Shown here: in pieces, positions 17,258-27,066 of the stretch | Layout of the letters: each line of letters opens with the position of its first letter | How positions within the stretch are numbered: position 1 is the first letter of the stretch | Source of the DNA: Flammeovirga kamogawensis | GTDB taxonomy: Bacteria; Bacteroidota; Bacteroidia; Cytophagales; Flammeovirgaceae | Length of the DNA stretch: 64,000 nucleotides | Direction of reading: 5' to 3' | Assembly: GCF_018736065.1 (NCBI RefSeq) | Contig: NZ_CP076128.1 | Coordinates: 4,527,001-4,591,000 of the forward strand | Program-made: the position numbers and the translations under genes | The notes under the pieces: generated by a model | The model's database searches: none | The model's input: the letters and a program-made list of their open reading frames with translations, nothing else | What the model was told of the DNA's origin: nothing

Positions 17258-18046
17258 TTAATGATAAGCAGGCACAGTATTTAAAAACTGAGGCTCCTGA
17301 TCTTTATTTCTTACGGTAATAAGCGTTTGAGTATCTAAATTAAAACAAGACAAATAACCTAGTTGATTAACCTGCTCATGCGTAATTTTTTTAAAGAAAG
17401 CACAGCCGGAATCTATATTAATTAGCGGATAATGATCTGTAATGTTTTGTTTTATTTTTTCAATAGAAATAGGAGTATGTCCATGTATAACACGCCTTTT
17501 CTTTAACATTTTAGGTAAAATATCCGGAAGTGGTTTTCTAGTATTAAGCATTGCATCAAAATCCTTTTTTGGCTTTTCTGCATCATAATTAAAACCAGCA
17601 TGAACAATGTGATAATCCTCAATTTGTATTCTGTAAGGTAACGCTTTAAAAAACTCTTTATGTTTTAAGTACAGCTCTCCGTCTTTACTTAATATAGATT
17701 TTCCATATCGAGTATTCATCTTAGCAATAAAACGTGCAAAAGTAGGGCGATAAGTTCTTTGTCTATTGATTAGGTTTTCTTCGTGATTACCTCTAATTGG
17801 GAAGATATTGTATCCATCTTTTTGAAGATCAATTATATAGTCAATAACCTTTTCACTATTTGGTCCTTTGTGTATATAATCGCCCACTAAGAAAATAACA
17901 TCTTGAGTAGTGATTTTTAGTTCATCTTCTAAGAGAAATTTAAAAGTCTTGTAGCAGCCATGAATATCACCTACCGCAAATCTGCGAAGATATGTTTTTG
18001 TTTTAAGTTTTAATGCTTTCACAAAAGGGGAAATAAGATAAAACAA
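17258..18046 (-). CDS. PPP-family metallophosphoesterase (serine/threonine phosphatase-like)
   Basis: This 262-residue protein has all signature blocks of bacterial PPP phosphatases in order: GDIHG (residues 26-30), GDYIHKGP (55-62, normally GDxxDRG so the D-R pair reads H-K), RGNHE (85-89), HAGF and HGHTP, with a final NIDSGCAF. These supply the dimetal ligands. Bacterial relatives act as protein phosphatases or as Ap4A hydrolases. The altered GDYIHKG block keeps the metal-ligand aspartate but changes the following Asp-Arg, as occurs in a subgroup of bacterial enzymes. It lies upstream of the lipid kinase gene in the same direction and divergent from the SulP gene. Class is firm; target is unknown. 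Confidence 0.85.
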   Translation of the reverse strand: MFYLISPFVKALKLKTKTYLRRFAVGDIHGCYKTFKFLLEDELKITTQDVIFLVGDYIHKGPNSEKVIDYIIDLQKDGYNIFPIRGNHEENLINRQRTYRPTFARFIAKMNTRYGKSILSKDGELYLKHKEFFKALPYRIQIEDYHIVHAGFNYDAEKPKKDFDAMLNTRKPLPDILPKMLKKRRVIHGHTPISIEKIKQNITDHYPLINIDSGCAFFKKITHEQVNQLGYLSCFNLDTQTLITVRNKDQEPQFLNTVPAYH

Positions 18047-18256
18047 ATAATGAATTACTTTGTAATTGTAAAATTAACAGAGCTTACACATCAATAGTTC
18101 TATTAATTATTTTACAAAGTGAAAAAATATACTGTTAATACATAGTTTTTAAAAATCTAAATCAAATTAGGTAAAATATTTTAAGCGAAAACTAAAGAAA
18201 GTTTAACAGTGAATAATTAATTTCAAATTTACTGTATTCTTAAAGAAAGACAATAG

Positions 18257-18264
18257 TATATTTG
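18257..18264 (+). promoter_or_regulatory. Candidate Bacteroidota -7 promoter element
   Basis: TATATTTG fits TAnnTTTG exactly. No good TTTG-type -33 element is seen at the expected distance, so this is a weak promoter call, about 295 bases upstream of the SulP gene. Confidence 0.3.
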
Positions 18265-18332
18265 CATAATTCTATTTATGAGCTGTGATTTGTTTTAAAA
18301 ATCATTGCAAAGATTCAGTTTGTTCACATTGC

Positions 18333-18439
18333 AATGTTGATAACTGTATAATTATTCTAATACTATTTGTGTTTTTCTTGTTAAATATTATAGAATGTTG
18401 ATAACTTTCTGATAAATAACACTTTAAATGTTGATAACT
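18333..18439 (+). repeat. Three direct copies of AATGTTGATAACT
   Basis: Exact 13-base copies lie at 18333-18345, 18394-18406 and 18427-18439. Each contains TGTTGATAA, whose reverse complement TTATCAACA differs from the DnaA-box consensus TTATCCACA at one position. Confidence 0.75.
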
Positions 18440-18558
18440 TTACTTTGTGTTGAATTGTTTGTAAACAATTTAGATAATTTGAATGCTGTTTAAGAATTAT
18501 TTAGAATAATCTAGATAACTTAGAAGTGAAAATAAAAATATAATAATCCATTTTCTGT

Positions 18559-20292
18559 ATGGGGGCAATTCAAGAAAAATTACCATTTTTATCCTTAATC
18601 AAAAATTATAAGAAAGCATTTTTAACAGGAGATCTTTCTGCTGGTTTTGCGACTGGGGTATTACTTATACCTCAAGGTATGGCTTATGCAGTTATTGCGG
18701 GTGTTCCTGTAGAATATGGTTTATATGCCTCTTTAATGGCACCATTACTTTATTTCTTCTTTGGCTCATCAAACAAATTAGTTATTGGTCCTGCTGCATT
18801 AGATTCTATGTTATTAGCCTCTGGTATGGCAGGAATTGGTATTGCACTTACAGAGACTGCCTATGTTGAACATGTACTTATAATTGTTTTCTTAGCTGGA
18901 ATTTTTCAATTTATTGCAGGTAATATAAAATTAGGCTTTATAGCTAACTTCTTTTCAGAACCATTATTAAAAGGATTTACAACTGCGGCTGCATTATTAA
19001 TTGGGTTTAGTCAGTTTAAACACGTATTAGGAATAGACCACGAAAGCTCCAATTATTTTCATAAGAATATCATCAATATGATAAATAATTGGGATCAGTT
19101 TGATCTACTTACTTTTGGGCTTGGTACTTCTACAATTTTAATGATTTTACTTTTAAAACGATTTGATCTATCTAAAATATCAACGCCAATTGTTGTAGTG
19201 ATAGGTATAACTTTAAGTATAGTTTTTAATTTAGAAGAATTTGGAATCAGTGTTATTGGTACAATCCCTAAAGGATTACCGTCTTTTCAATTACTTGATT
19301 TTTCTTCAGTAAATTTATTAGAGATAATTCCTGTGGCTTTAGTTGTTGCCATTATTGGTTTTACAGTATCAAATAGTATTTCTAAATCTGTCGATGAACC
19401 TGGTAGTAAAACTAATCCGAATCAAGAATTTATAGCTCTAGGTATAGCCAATGCAGTGGGTGCTTTATTTGGAGGGTATCAAGCAAGTTCAAGTTTTTCT
19501 AGAACAGCAATAAATAGTGAATCTGGAGCAAATACAAGAGCATCGAATTTGGTATCTACTGTTATGATTGCCCTAGTTTTATTATTTATGACCCATGTAT
19601 TTTATTATTTGCCTAAAGCTGTTTTAGGAGGAATTATTATTGCAGCTACTCCGAGTTTATTTAGTTTTAATTACTTCAAAAATATCTATTTTTTAAAGAA
19701 AAGAGAATTTGTAGTTGTTATAATCACTTTCTTAACTACAATAGAATTTGGCGTAATAATAGGACTTACAGCTGGTTTATCAGCATCTGTTGCTGTGTTT
19801 ATGTATCATTCTCTTTACCCTCATATGGCTGTTTTAGGAAAGATTGAAGGGACTCATATTCACAGAAATATTTTACGTTTTGAATCGGCGAAGGAAAAAG
19901 ATGGAGTCTTAATTTTAAGGATTGATGCACCTCTTTATTTTAGTAACATAAAATTTGTTATTGATACAATAAAAGAACTTGTTGATGAACGTAACAACAT
20001 AACATCAATTATTATAAAATCTGAAAGTATTAATTATATAGATGTTACTGCCCTTACAGAGTTGAAGTTGTTTATTGGAAAAGCAAATAAAAAAGGAATA
20101 GAAGTATATATGGTAACCGTTGTTGGGCCTGTTAGAGATTTACTTTTTAAAACTAGTATAGTAGATACCTTAGGTGGAAAACAATTGTTCGTGCACCTTT
20201 ACGATGTCATGCAGTATATAGATGACAAAGAATCGTATAGATACACGAACAAAGATATTGCTAACCAAGGAAATATAGAGGAGAGAGATTAA
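18559..20292 (+). CDS. SulP-family anion permease with STAS domain
   Basis: The protein is 577 residues. The N-terminal transport domain has the SulP signature around residues 25-70 (GDLSAGFATGVLLIPQGMAY, then GLYASLMAPLLYFFFGSS), followed by many membrane helices to about residue 420. The cytoplasmic STAS domain covers roughly 440-545 (VLILRIDAPLYFSNIKFV, SIIIKSESINYIDVTALTEL). SulP proteins exchange or co-transport sulfate, bicarbonate, or other anions across the inner membrane. No sulfate-assimilation or carbonic-anhydrase gene is adjacent, so the anion cannot be named. It converges with the rhomboid gene, only 25 bases apart. The 512-base upstream region contains three direct repeats that may be regulatory. 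Confidence 0.93.
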   Translation: MGAIQEKLPFLSLIKNYKKAFLTGDLSAGFATGVLLIPQGMAYAVIAGVPVEYGLYASLMAPLLYFFFGSSNKLVIGPAALDSMLLASGMAGIGIALTETAYVEHVLIIVFLAGIFQFIAGNIKLGFIANFFSEPLLKGFTTAAALLIGFSQFKHVLGIDHESSNYFHKNIINMINNWDQFDLLTFGLGTSTILMILLLKRFDLSKISTPIVVVIGITLSIVFNLEEFGISVIGTIPKGLPSFQLLDFSSVNLLEIIPVALVVAIIGFTVSNSISKSVDEPGSKTNPNQEFIALGIANAVGALFGGYQASSSFSRTAINSESGANTRASNLVSTVMIALVLLFMTHVFYYLPKAVLGGIIIAATPSLFSFNYFKNIYFLKKREFVVVIITFLTTIEFGVIIGLTAGLSASVAVFMYHSLYPHMAVLGKIEGTHIHRNILRFESAKEKDGVLILRIDAPLYFSNIKFVIDTIKELVDERNNITSIIIKSESINYIDVTALTELKLFIGKANKKGIEVYMVTVVGPVRDLLFKTSIVDTLGGKQLFVHLYDVMQYIDDKESYRYTNKDIANQGNIEERD

Positions 20293-20317
20293 TCAGTTGC
20301 TAATAAAAAGAACTGTT

Positions 20318-20914
20318 CTAACTTTCAATCTTCTTAGAATTATGTTTATCAATACTAAAACCAAAAATTGCCCCACAAATACCACCAATAACATGGGCTA
20401 ATTGTGAAATATTGTCTTTGTCAAAAGCGGAAAGTAGTTCTTGTCCTAAAAACAGTATAACTATTAATACAAAAGTAAGTGGTATTCCACCTTTTTGTAC
20501 ATTTACAATTGAACTCAGAAGTATAAACATAAATACCACACCACTAGCACCAAGAAGTCCACTTGATAAGAATATTGCATTAATAATACCTGTAATAAAT
20601 GCTGTTACAAGAATCATATTTAATAATTGCTTACTTCCATATTTCTCTTCTAAAATAGGTCCTAATAGGAGAATATAAGTGAAATTACCCATAAAGTGTT
20701 CCCAACTTCCGTGGCCAATTACATGAGTAAAAAGGCGTATATATGTTACAGGATTTGTAATTGCCATTGAGCCATATCCCCCAACAGAAAAAATAGAAGT
20801 TAAGTCTATAAAAAGAAATTCTTTTAGTATAATAAATGCAGCACTGATAAAAGTATAGGTCAGTGTAACAGGAGCATTGTATTGTATGCGCATAGTTTTT
20901 ATGTTGATTCTCAT
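20318..20914 (-). CDS. Rhomboid family intramembrane serine protease
   Basis: This 198-residue protein has about six membrane helices. The catalytic serine lies in GASG (Ser124 of LLGASGVVFMF) and the histidine in AHVIGG (His174), forming the rhomboid dyad. HGSWEHFMGN (residues 68-77) matches the conserved H-x-x-x-H-x-x-x-N segment of helix two that stabilises the oxyanion. An alternative start at 20893 (MRIQYNAPVT) would remove seven residues. Rhomboids cleave helices of membrane proteins within the bilayer; substrates in Bacteroidota are unknown. It starts 27 bases after the anmK stop on the same strand, so they are probably co-transcribed. All key residues are intact. Confidence 0.92.
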   Translation of the reverse strand: MRINIKTMRIQYNAPVTLTYTFISAAFIILKEFLFIDLTSIFSVGGYGSMAITNPVTYIRLFTHVIGHGSWEHFMGNFTYILLLGPILEEKYGSKQLLNMILVTAFITGIINAIFLSSGLLGASGVVFMFILLSSIVNVQKGGIPLTFVLIVILFLGQELLSAFDKDNISQLAHVIGGICGAIFGFSIDKHNSKKIES

Positions 20915-20941
20915 TTAATATCGAATATTCTTCTTGTATTT

Positions 20942-22123
20942 TTATCCTCCACAACCAATTATTTTATTAAAAGAGGGCATTTCGTCTGTAATGTCTTCTG
21001 TGGGGTTAACTATTTCAGGAGACTTTGTGAAGATATGGTGAATTACTCCCCCGCAATTATCTATAGAGGCTCCAGTGACACTTTTTAAGCTGTTGTTCTC
21101 TTTTTTTATACGTAAACACCCTAAAAAAGCAAATAATAGTGCTTCTTTATAATTGATGATTTTATCTGATGGGATAACAATTTCTGTAGAGGTACAATGT
21201 GCTTTTATTCTATCAATAAGAAAAGTATTGAAAGCTCCACCACCTGTAATCAGTAATCTTGACTTACCAAAATTAAATTTTGATTTCTTGGCTGCATTGT
21301 CTATAATTCTAGCAGTTTGATAGGCTGTATGTTCAATACTAGTAGCTAATCTATCTTCAATTTTTTCTATCTGATTTAAAAGAGGGATATAATGTTCGAA
21401 TACCCATTCTTTACCTAAAGATTTTGTCTGGAAAGTTTCGTAAAAAGGTAAATCATTTAGCTTTTTATATACTTCTTGATTCACTTTACCGGTACTACTA
21501 AGTTTACCATCTTTATCAAATTCTTTGCCCAAAGTACGCATATAATAATTGAGCGGCATATTTGCAGGAGCGACATCAAACGCAATAGTTTCACTATTTA
21601 CATCATAAGAAATGTTAGCAATACCCCCTAAATTTAAACGGTAATGATAATCATGAAATAAAAGCCTATCACCAATAGGAACCAATGGAGCACCTTGACC
21701 CCCTAAAGCAACATCAGAAATTCTAAAGTCATTTATAACATTATGCTTACTTTCTGCTGCAATTTCTGGACCTCCTCCAATCTGAGAAGTAATACCTAAT
21801 TCTGTTTGATGAAAAATAGTATGTCCATGACTACAAACATAATCAACTTTAAGTTGATATTTGTCTATAAAACTTTTTGCATGTTGCCCTAGTTTCTTAC
21901 CTAATGCACGATCTAATTGTATATATTCGAATGCAGAAAGGTTTTCAGCTTGGTCTAATTTACTTCGCCATTCATCAGTGTAATCAACACTTTCGGTGTA
22001 TGGCATGTAATATTTCCATTGTCTATTATTGTCTTTCCAAAATTCAGCATAACATAAATCGATGCCATCTAGGCTTGTACCAGACATTATACCTATTAAT
22101 CGAAATTTATTTGGTCTACTCAT
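20942..22123 (-). CDS. anmK: Anhydro-N-acetylmuramic acid kinase
   Basis: The ATG at 22123 is preferred because it places the ATP-binding motif GIMSGTSLDGID at residues 11-22, as in the family; the frame is open to 22174. The 393-residue protein shows other AnmK blocks: SHGHTIFHQ, NDFRISDVALGGQGAPLVP, NLGGIANISY, and LLITGGGAFN. AnmK phosphorylates and opens 1,6-anhydro-N-acetylmuramic acid released in peptidoglycan turnover, giving N-acetylmuramate 6-phosphate for recycling. It acts in the cytoplasm. No murQ etherase is adjacent. The gene is divergent from cinA with a 58-base gap, so their promoters overlap. Confidence 0.95.
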   Translation of the reverse strand: MSRPNKFRLIGIMSGTSLDGIDLCYAEFWKDNNRQWKYYMPYTESVDYTDEWRSKLDQAENLSAFEYIQLDRALGKKLGQHAKSFIDKYQLKVDYVCSHGHTIFHQTELGITSQIGGGPEIAAESKHNVINDFRISDVALGGQGAPLVPIGDRLLFHDYHYRLNLGGIANISYDVNSETIAFDVAPANMPLNYYMRTLGKEFDKDGKLSSTGKVNQEVYKKLNDLPFYETFQTKSLGKEWVFEHYIPLLNQIEKIEDRLATSIEHTAYQTARIIDNAAKKSKFNFGKSRLLITGGGAFNTFLIDRIKAHCTSTEIVIPSDKIINYKEALLFAFLGCLRIKKENNSLKSVTGASIDNCGGVIHHIFTKSPEIVNPTEDITDEMPSFNKIIGCGG

Positions 22124-22181
22124 TTTTAAATGCATTATGAATCTATAATTTCGGAGATAAGAATTTAAAAACAAAACATAT

Positions 22182-23426
22182 ATGAAAAAGCATACTTACG
22201 TAGAAATTGTAACAATTGGAGATGAGATTCTCTATGGACAGATTACAGACACTAATTCTCAATGGATAGGGCAGGAATTAAATAAGCTAGGTTTTAAGGT
22301 AATTCGTAAAACATCTATTGGCGATACTAAAGAAGAAATCTTAACTATTTTAGATGAAGCACAAAAGCGAGCCGATATAATATTAATTACAGGAGGACTA
22401 GGACCAACAAAAGATGACATCACAAAAAAGACTATTGCAGAGTATTTTAATGTAGGGATGACGTTTAGGCAAGAAGTTTTTGATAACATTGCAGAATTAT
22501 TTAAAACTAGGAATAGAGCTTTAACTGATTTAAATAGGCTTCAAGCAGAAGTTCCAGAAAATGGTGAAGTTATAATGAATCCTGTTGGTACAGCTCCAGG
22601 TATGTGGTTTGAACAGGGAAACAAAACATTTGTATCTATGCCAGGCGTACCTTATGAAATGAAACGTTTAATGTCTGATTCAATTTTAGAGAAACTTCAG
22701 AAAAAATATGATACTCCTTTCATAGTTCATAAAATGCTTAGAACGATGGGTATTCCTGAATCTTTATTAGCAGATCAAATTGAAGAGTGGGAAAATGCGT
22801 TACCTGAATTTATTGGTTTAGCTTATTTACCAAGATTTGGACAAGTTAGGTTAAGATTAACAGCTGTTGGAGATAACAAAGAGATTTTAGATAATGCAAT
22901 TGATGAGCAAATAGAAAAATTACGCCCTTTATTAGGAGATAATTTATTTGCAGAAGAGGATGTGGAAATCGAGCAAATGATTATGAATAAGATGATTGAA
23001 AAGGAGTTGACTTTAGCAACTGCTGAATCTTGTACTGGCGGAGCGGTTGCAAAAAGGATTACAACTCTTTCTGGGTGTTCTGCCTTTTATAATGGAGGTA
23101 TAGTGTCTTATAGTAATGAAATAAAAATGACACAACTTGATGTTAAAGGAGAAACGCTATTAGAACATGGTGCTGTAAGTGAAGAAACAGCTTTGCAAAT
23201 GGCTAACAATGTTAGAGTGAAATATAATGCAGATTTTGGAATTGCAACTACAGGGATTGCAGGACCTGGAGGTGGAACAAAAGAGAAACCAGTTGGTACA
23301 GTTTGGATAGCATTATCTACTGCTGAAAAGACAGAAGCACAATTGTTACAATTAACAAAAACAAGAGAAGTGAATATTTCAGCTACCGGGAATAAAATTT
23401 TGAAGTGGCTTTATGATGAAATTTAA
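22182..23426 (+). CDS. cinA: CinA family protein (nicotinamide-nucleotide amidohydrolase with MoCF-like domain)
   Basis: This 414-residue protein has the standard two-domain layout. The N-terminal molybdopterin-binding-like domain starts with EIVTIGDEILYGQITDTNS and contains ITGGLGPTKDD. The C-terminal domain from about residue 275 carries LATAESCTGG, GGIVSYSNEIK and TTGIAGPGGG, the NMN deamidase (PncC) signature. CinA proteins hydrolyse NMN and ADP-ribose in pyridine nucleotide recycling and have a historical link to competence. Length is normal (about 415). It is transcribed alone and ends at a strong terminator 46 bases after the stop. Confidence 0.95.
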   Translation: MKKHTYVEIVTIGDEILYGQITDTNSQWIGQELNKLGFKVIRKTSIGDTKEEILTILDEAQKRADIILITGGLGPTKDDITKKTIAEYFNVGMTFRQEVFDNIAELFKTRNRALTDLNRLQAEVPENGEVIMNPVGTAPGMWFEQGNKTFVSMPGVPYEMKRLMSDSILEKLQKKYDTPFIVHKMLRTMGIPESLLADQIEEWENALPEFIGLAYLPRFGQVRLRLTAVGDNKEILDNAIDEQIEKLRPLLGDNLFAEEDVEIEQMIMNKMIEKELTLATAESCTGGAVAKRITTLSGCSAFYNGGIVSYSNEIKMTQLDVKGETLLEHGAVSEETALQMANNVRVKYNADFGIATTGIAGPGGGTKEKPVGTVWIALSTAEKTEAQLLQLTKTREVNISATGNKILKWLYDEI

Positions 23427-23472
23427 TCATATGGTAGAAAAAGATTACGTCATTTATTACTTCTATTAAGTT

Positions 23473-23510
23473 AAAGGCCGATTGATTATAACTAATCAAT
23501 TGGCCTTTTT
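23473..23510 (+). terminator. Terminator after cinA
   Basis: Arms AAAGGCCGATTGAT and ATCAATTGGCCTTT (one G-T pair) continue into a T run. Confidence 0.9.
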
Positions 23511-23909
23511 GTTTATTGTTAATAAAAGTTGTTGTAAAATAAAATAGTGAAAATTAGCTTTTAAAGTCCTGTTTATTAGTTGTTTAAAAATAGATGTAGT
23601 ATTAATGTTGTATTTAAAGTGTAAAAAAGTATCTTAATAATTTTCATGTTTTTTTACATTCTTCCTAATGTTGTATACGACGTCGAACTAATAATTGAAA
23701 TGGAACTTTAAATTTATCTACATGAGTTAACTAATAACTATTTACAATTTTCAGGCTATTTAATTTATTCACTTCTACTAAAAATTCTCAATCTATTCTA
23801 TGTATTCTGAATAAGTTATTCTAGGCACTTTTAACACATTTTTTTTAAAAGTGAAGTAATCCGAAATGGATATTATTATTACTATTATTAAATTTTTTCT
23901 ACTAAAAAC
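23511..23909 (+). other. Upstream region and long leader of susC
   Basis: This 399-base stretch holds regulatory copy A and, after it, a likely untranslated leader of more than 200 bases. CGACGTCG at 23678-23685 is a perfect short palindrome just after the element. No open frame looks real. Confidence 0.5.
23596..23674 (+). promoter_or_regulatory. Shared PUL regulatory element, copy A (upstream of susC)
   Basis: The element runs from GTAGTATTAATGTTGTA, through AAGTGTAAAAAAGT (23617-23630), to TAATGTTGT ending at 23674. Its first and last GTTGT-type blocks begin 74 bases apart, exactly as in copy B at 37038. TAATTTTC at 23638 is one mismatch from the TAnnTTTG -7 element and falls at the same place as similar sequences in the other copies. 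It ends about 235 bases before the susC start. Confidence 0.7.
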
Positions 23910-26900
23910 ATGCTCAAGCTACTAAACTTTAAAAGTATTTTAGGGGTATTCCTATTTGCTTTTATGTCGCTAACTAGTACACAATTATTAGCACAAGATA
24001 AAGTTCTAACAGGAACTATCTTAGGAGAGGATTCAGCTCCTCTTCCTGGTGTAAACGTACAAATCAAAGGAACAACTACTGGTACAGTAACTAATTTTGA
24101 TGGTAAATTTTCTTTAAATGTTGAAGAATCTGCTCAAACATTAGTGTTTAGCTTTATTGGTTATCTAGATAAAGAAATGGCAATTGGTACACGTACAACA
24201 TTTGATGTATCATTAGAAGTAGATGCTGAACAACTAGAAGAAGTAGTTGTAGTTGGTTATGGAGTTCAAAAGAAATCATTAGTAACTGGTGCAATTGCTA
24301 GTGTAGATGCTGATGATATTGTAAGTTCAGCAATTTCTGCAGAACAAGCATTACAAGGTAAAGCTGCAGGTGTTACAGTAACACCTCAATCAGGTTCTCC
24401 AGGTAACGGAATAAAAATTCGTATTCGTGGTGCAGGATCTAACGGTAATAGTGATCCTTTATATATTGTTGATGGTATGAAAACGGGTAACATTAGTTTC
24501 TTATCTCCATCAGATATTGCATCTATGGAAGTATTAAAAGATGCGGCATCTTCTGCTATTTATGGTTCTGAAGGAGCAAATGGTGTTGTAATCATTACTA
24601 CTAAAGGTGGTAAGAAAGGTGCTAAATCAAGTATTGACTACTCTTTCCAGTATGGCATCCAAACATTAGGTAACAATCCTCAAATGATGAATGCTCAGGA
24701 GTATGCACAGTTCATGCAAGAAGCACATCAAAAAGAATTAAATGATATTGAAGGTTTCTATGTGCCAAATCCAAATAACCAAGGTCAAGGAACAAACTTT
24801 TTAGACGCAGCAGCTCAAGAAGCACCAATGATGAGTCATAACTTATCATTCTCAGGAGGATCAGATAAAGGTTCTTATTTATTAAGCGCAGGTTATACTT
24901 CTCAAGATGGTGTAATCGGTGGTGATAAAGCAAGTTATGAAAGAATTAATGGTCGCTTAAATTTAACAAGAGATATTAAAGATTGGATAGATGTATCTGC
25001 TAACATTGCAATTACAAATTCTAAAAGAGCAACTATAACAGAAGATGATGCATATAATGGTCTTGTAAATGCAGCTTTATTAATGGATCCAACTGCAAAA
25101 GCTAGATATGCTCCAAATGAATTAACTCCTTACATGCAAGAAAAATTAAATGAAGGAAAGCTTTTAACACGTGATCAAGATGGTAATTATTATGGAGTTA
25201 CTAATAATGACTTCTTAAAAGGGGAGATATATAACCCTCTTACTAAATTAGAAAATGCTAGAGGAGTTTATACTGAAAATAAGATATTAACTACTGGTAT
25301 GATTAATCTTAAGCCTGTAAAAGGACTTAAAATTAGTTCTAGAATTGGTTTCGATATTGCTCAAGGAAGTTATAATAGCTGGAACCCTAGTTTCTGGGCG
25401 AACTCTCAAAAACATGAGAATGCACCTACAGTAACAGCAAATGAGCAATCATGGAGTACTTGGATGTGGGAAAACTTTGCTACATATAATACTAAGATTG
25501 GTAAAAGTACAATTACAGGTTTAATAGGTGTATCTGCTCAAGAAAATAACTACAGAAACCTAGATACTAAGGCTGGTAATATGGTTGTTGAAAATAATCA
25601 ATTCAGATATCCTAACTATGTAACTTCTAGAGATAATGACCGTGTTGGTGGAGGAAACGAAATGAAGACTCTAGCATCGTATTTTGCACGTGTATCTTAT
25701 GATTATGATAATAGATATATAATTGAAGCAACATTCCGTAGAGATGGTTCTTCTTTATTTGGATCAGAGAATAAGTGGGGTACATTCCCTTCAGTGTCTG
25801 TAGGTTGGAATGTTTCTAACGAGAGCTTCTGGAATATCAGTGCAATTGATTACTTAAAAGTTAGAGGTAGCTGGGGTCAAAACGGTAGCTTATCAAACTT
25901 ACAACCAGATCAATACAGATCATTAATTAGAACAACAGGTATTTCTTATCCTGGTTCTGATGATATTCTTATGACAGGTGCTGAGCCAGAAGTATTAGCT
26001 AATCCAAATTTAAAGTGGGAAACTTCTGAGCAAACAAACATTGGTATCGACTTAAGAGCTTTAGATAGTAAAATTTATTTTACAGCTGATTACTATAAGA
26101 AATTAACAAAAGATCTTTTAACAACAGCTTCTCCTGCACTTTCTCAAGGTAACTATGCTCCTTACACTAATGCAGGTACAGTTTCTAACGAAGGTCTTGA
26201 ACTAATTTTAGGATATAGAAATAGTGAAAACGAATTTACTTATGATGTAAGCTTAAATGGTTCATTTAATAAGAATGAAGTAGTGTCAGTGCCAGAAGAA
26301 CTTACAAGAATTAATGGTGCGTCTTTACCTGTTGCAGGTACTTTAACTTACTTTGAAGAAGGTTTCCCTGTTTGGTATTATAGAGGATTCCAAAACGAAG
26401 GTATCTTCAGAGATGAAGCACATATCGCACAATGGAAAGAAGAAAATAAAATTACAAACGGTGGTGATATTGCACCAGGTGATCCGATCGTAAAAGATAT
26501 TAACGGAGATGGTGAAATTAATGATCAAGATGTAACAAATATTGGATCTCCACACCCAACATTTATTTACGGAGCAAATATCTCAGCAGCATATAAAGGT
26601 TTCGACTTAAACATCTTCTTGCAAGGTGCAACAGGTCACCAAAATTATATTGCTTTCATGAGAGCTGATAATAAAGCAGTAAATAGATTGTCTAGTATTA
26701 CACAAGACCGTTGGAGAAGTAACGGTGATAACGCTTCTTATCCAAGAGCGGATTATTTAGATGCTAGATACTTTAAGAGTGATTTATTAGTACAAGATGC
26801 TAGCTACTTGAAAATTAGACAAATTCAATTAGGATATACGCTTCCTAGTAAAATTGCATCTAAAGCATTATTAAGCAGAGCAAGAGTGTATGTATCTCTT

Positions 26901-27038
26901 AATGACTTCTTTACTTTTACAAATTACGATGGTGTTGACCCAGAGATTGGTAGTAAAGAAAATAATGCACAGGGAGTTGATTTTGGTACATACCCTGTTT
27001 CTAGAAAACTGTTATTTGGTCTTGCAGTTACTTTCTAA
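23910..27038 (+). CDS. SusC/RagA-family TonB-dependent outer-membrane transporter
   Basis: The protein is 1,042 residues. Residues 1-29 form a signal peptide (to QLLAQ). A carboxypeptidase-regulatory-like beta domain follows (about 32-105; GTILGEDSAPLPGVNVQIKG). The TonB box region QLEEVVVVGYG lies near residue 107, then the plug domain (to about 240, with IRIRGAGS and DPLYIVDGM) and a 22-strand barrel ending in GLAVTF. SusC proteins import oligosaccharides across the outer membrane using TonB energy, with SusD as a hinged lid. It is the first gene of the polysaccharide locus, 28 bases before susD. A DxDG-type calcium loop (DINGDGEINDQD) near residue 870 is common in this family. Confidence 0.95.
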   Translation: MLKLLNFKSILGVFLFAFMSLTSTQLLAQDKVLTGTILGEDSAPLPGVNVQIKGTTTGTVTNFDGKFSLNVEESAQTLVFSFIGYLDKEMAIGTRTTFDVSLEVDAEQLEEVVVVGYGVQKKSLVTGAIASVDADDIVSSAISAEQALQGKAAGVTVTPQSGSPGNGIKIRIRGAGSNGNSDPLYIVDGMKTGNISFLSPSDIASMEVLKDAASSAIYGSEGANGVVIITTKGGKKGAKSSIDYSFQYGIQTLGNNPQMMNAQEYAQFMQEAHQKELNDIEGFYVPNPNNQGQGTNFLDAAAQEAPMMSHNLSFSGGSDKGSYLLSAGYTSQDGVIGGDKASYERINGRLNLTRDIKDWIDVSANIAITNSKRATITEDDAYNGLVNAALLMDPTAKARYAPNELTPYMQEKLNEGKLLTRDQDGNYYGVTNNDFLKGEIYNPLTKLENARGVYTENKILTTGMINLKPVKGLKISSRIGFDIAQGSYNSWNPSFWANSQKHENAPTVTANEQSWSTWMWENFATYNTKIGKSTITGLIGVSAQENNYRNLDTKAGNMVVENNQFRYPNYVTSRDNDRVGGGNEMKTLASYFARVSYDYDNRYIIEATFRRDGSSLFGSENKWGTFPSVSVGWNVSNESFWNISAIDYLKVRGSWGQNGSLSNLQPDQYRSLIRTTGISYPGSDDILMTGAEPEVLANPNLKWETSEQTNIGIDLRALDSKIYFTADYYKKLTKDLLTTASPALSQGNYAPYTNAGTVSNEGLELILGYRNSENEFTYDVSLNGSFNKNEVVSVPEELTRINGASLPVAGTLTYFEEGFPVWYYRGFQNEGIFRDEAHIAQWKEENKITNGGDIAPGDPIVKDINGDGEINDQDVTNIGSPHPTFIYGANISAAYKGFDLNIFLQGATGHQNYIAFMRADNKAVNRLSSITQDRWRSNGDNASYPRADYLDARYFKSDLLVQDASYLKIRQIQLGYTLPSKIASKALLSRARVYVSLNDFFTFTNYDGVDPEIGSKENNAQGVDFGTYPVSRKLLFGLAVTF

Positions 27039-27066
27039 ATCATACAATTAACAAAGAAATACTAAA

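Larger units (their letters stand above)
18047..18558. other. 512-base divergent intergenic region with repeats
   Basis: This region separates the phosphatase and SulP genes. It holds three copies of AATGTTGATAACT (18333, 18394 and 18427), a perfect palindrome AATTGTTT-GT-AAACAATT (18453-18470), and a TATATTTG sequence at 18257-18264 matching the Bacteroidota -7 element TAnnTTTG. No open frame looks real. Confidence 0.6.
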
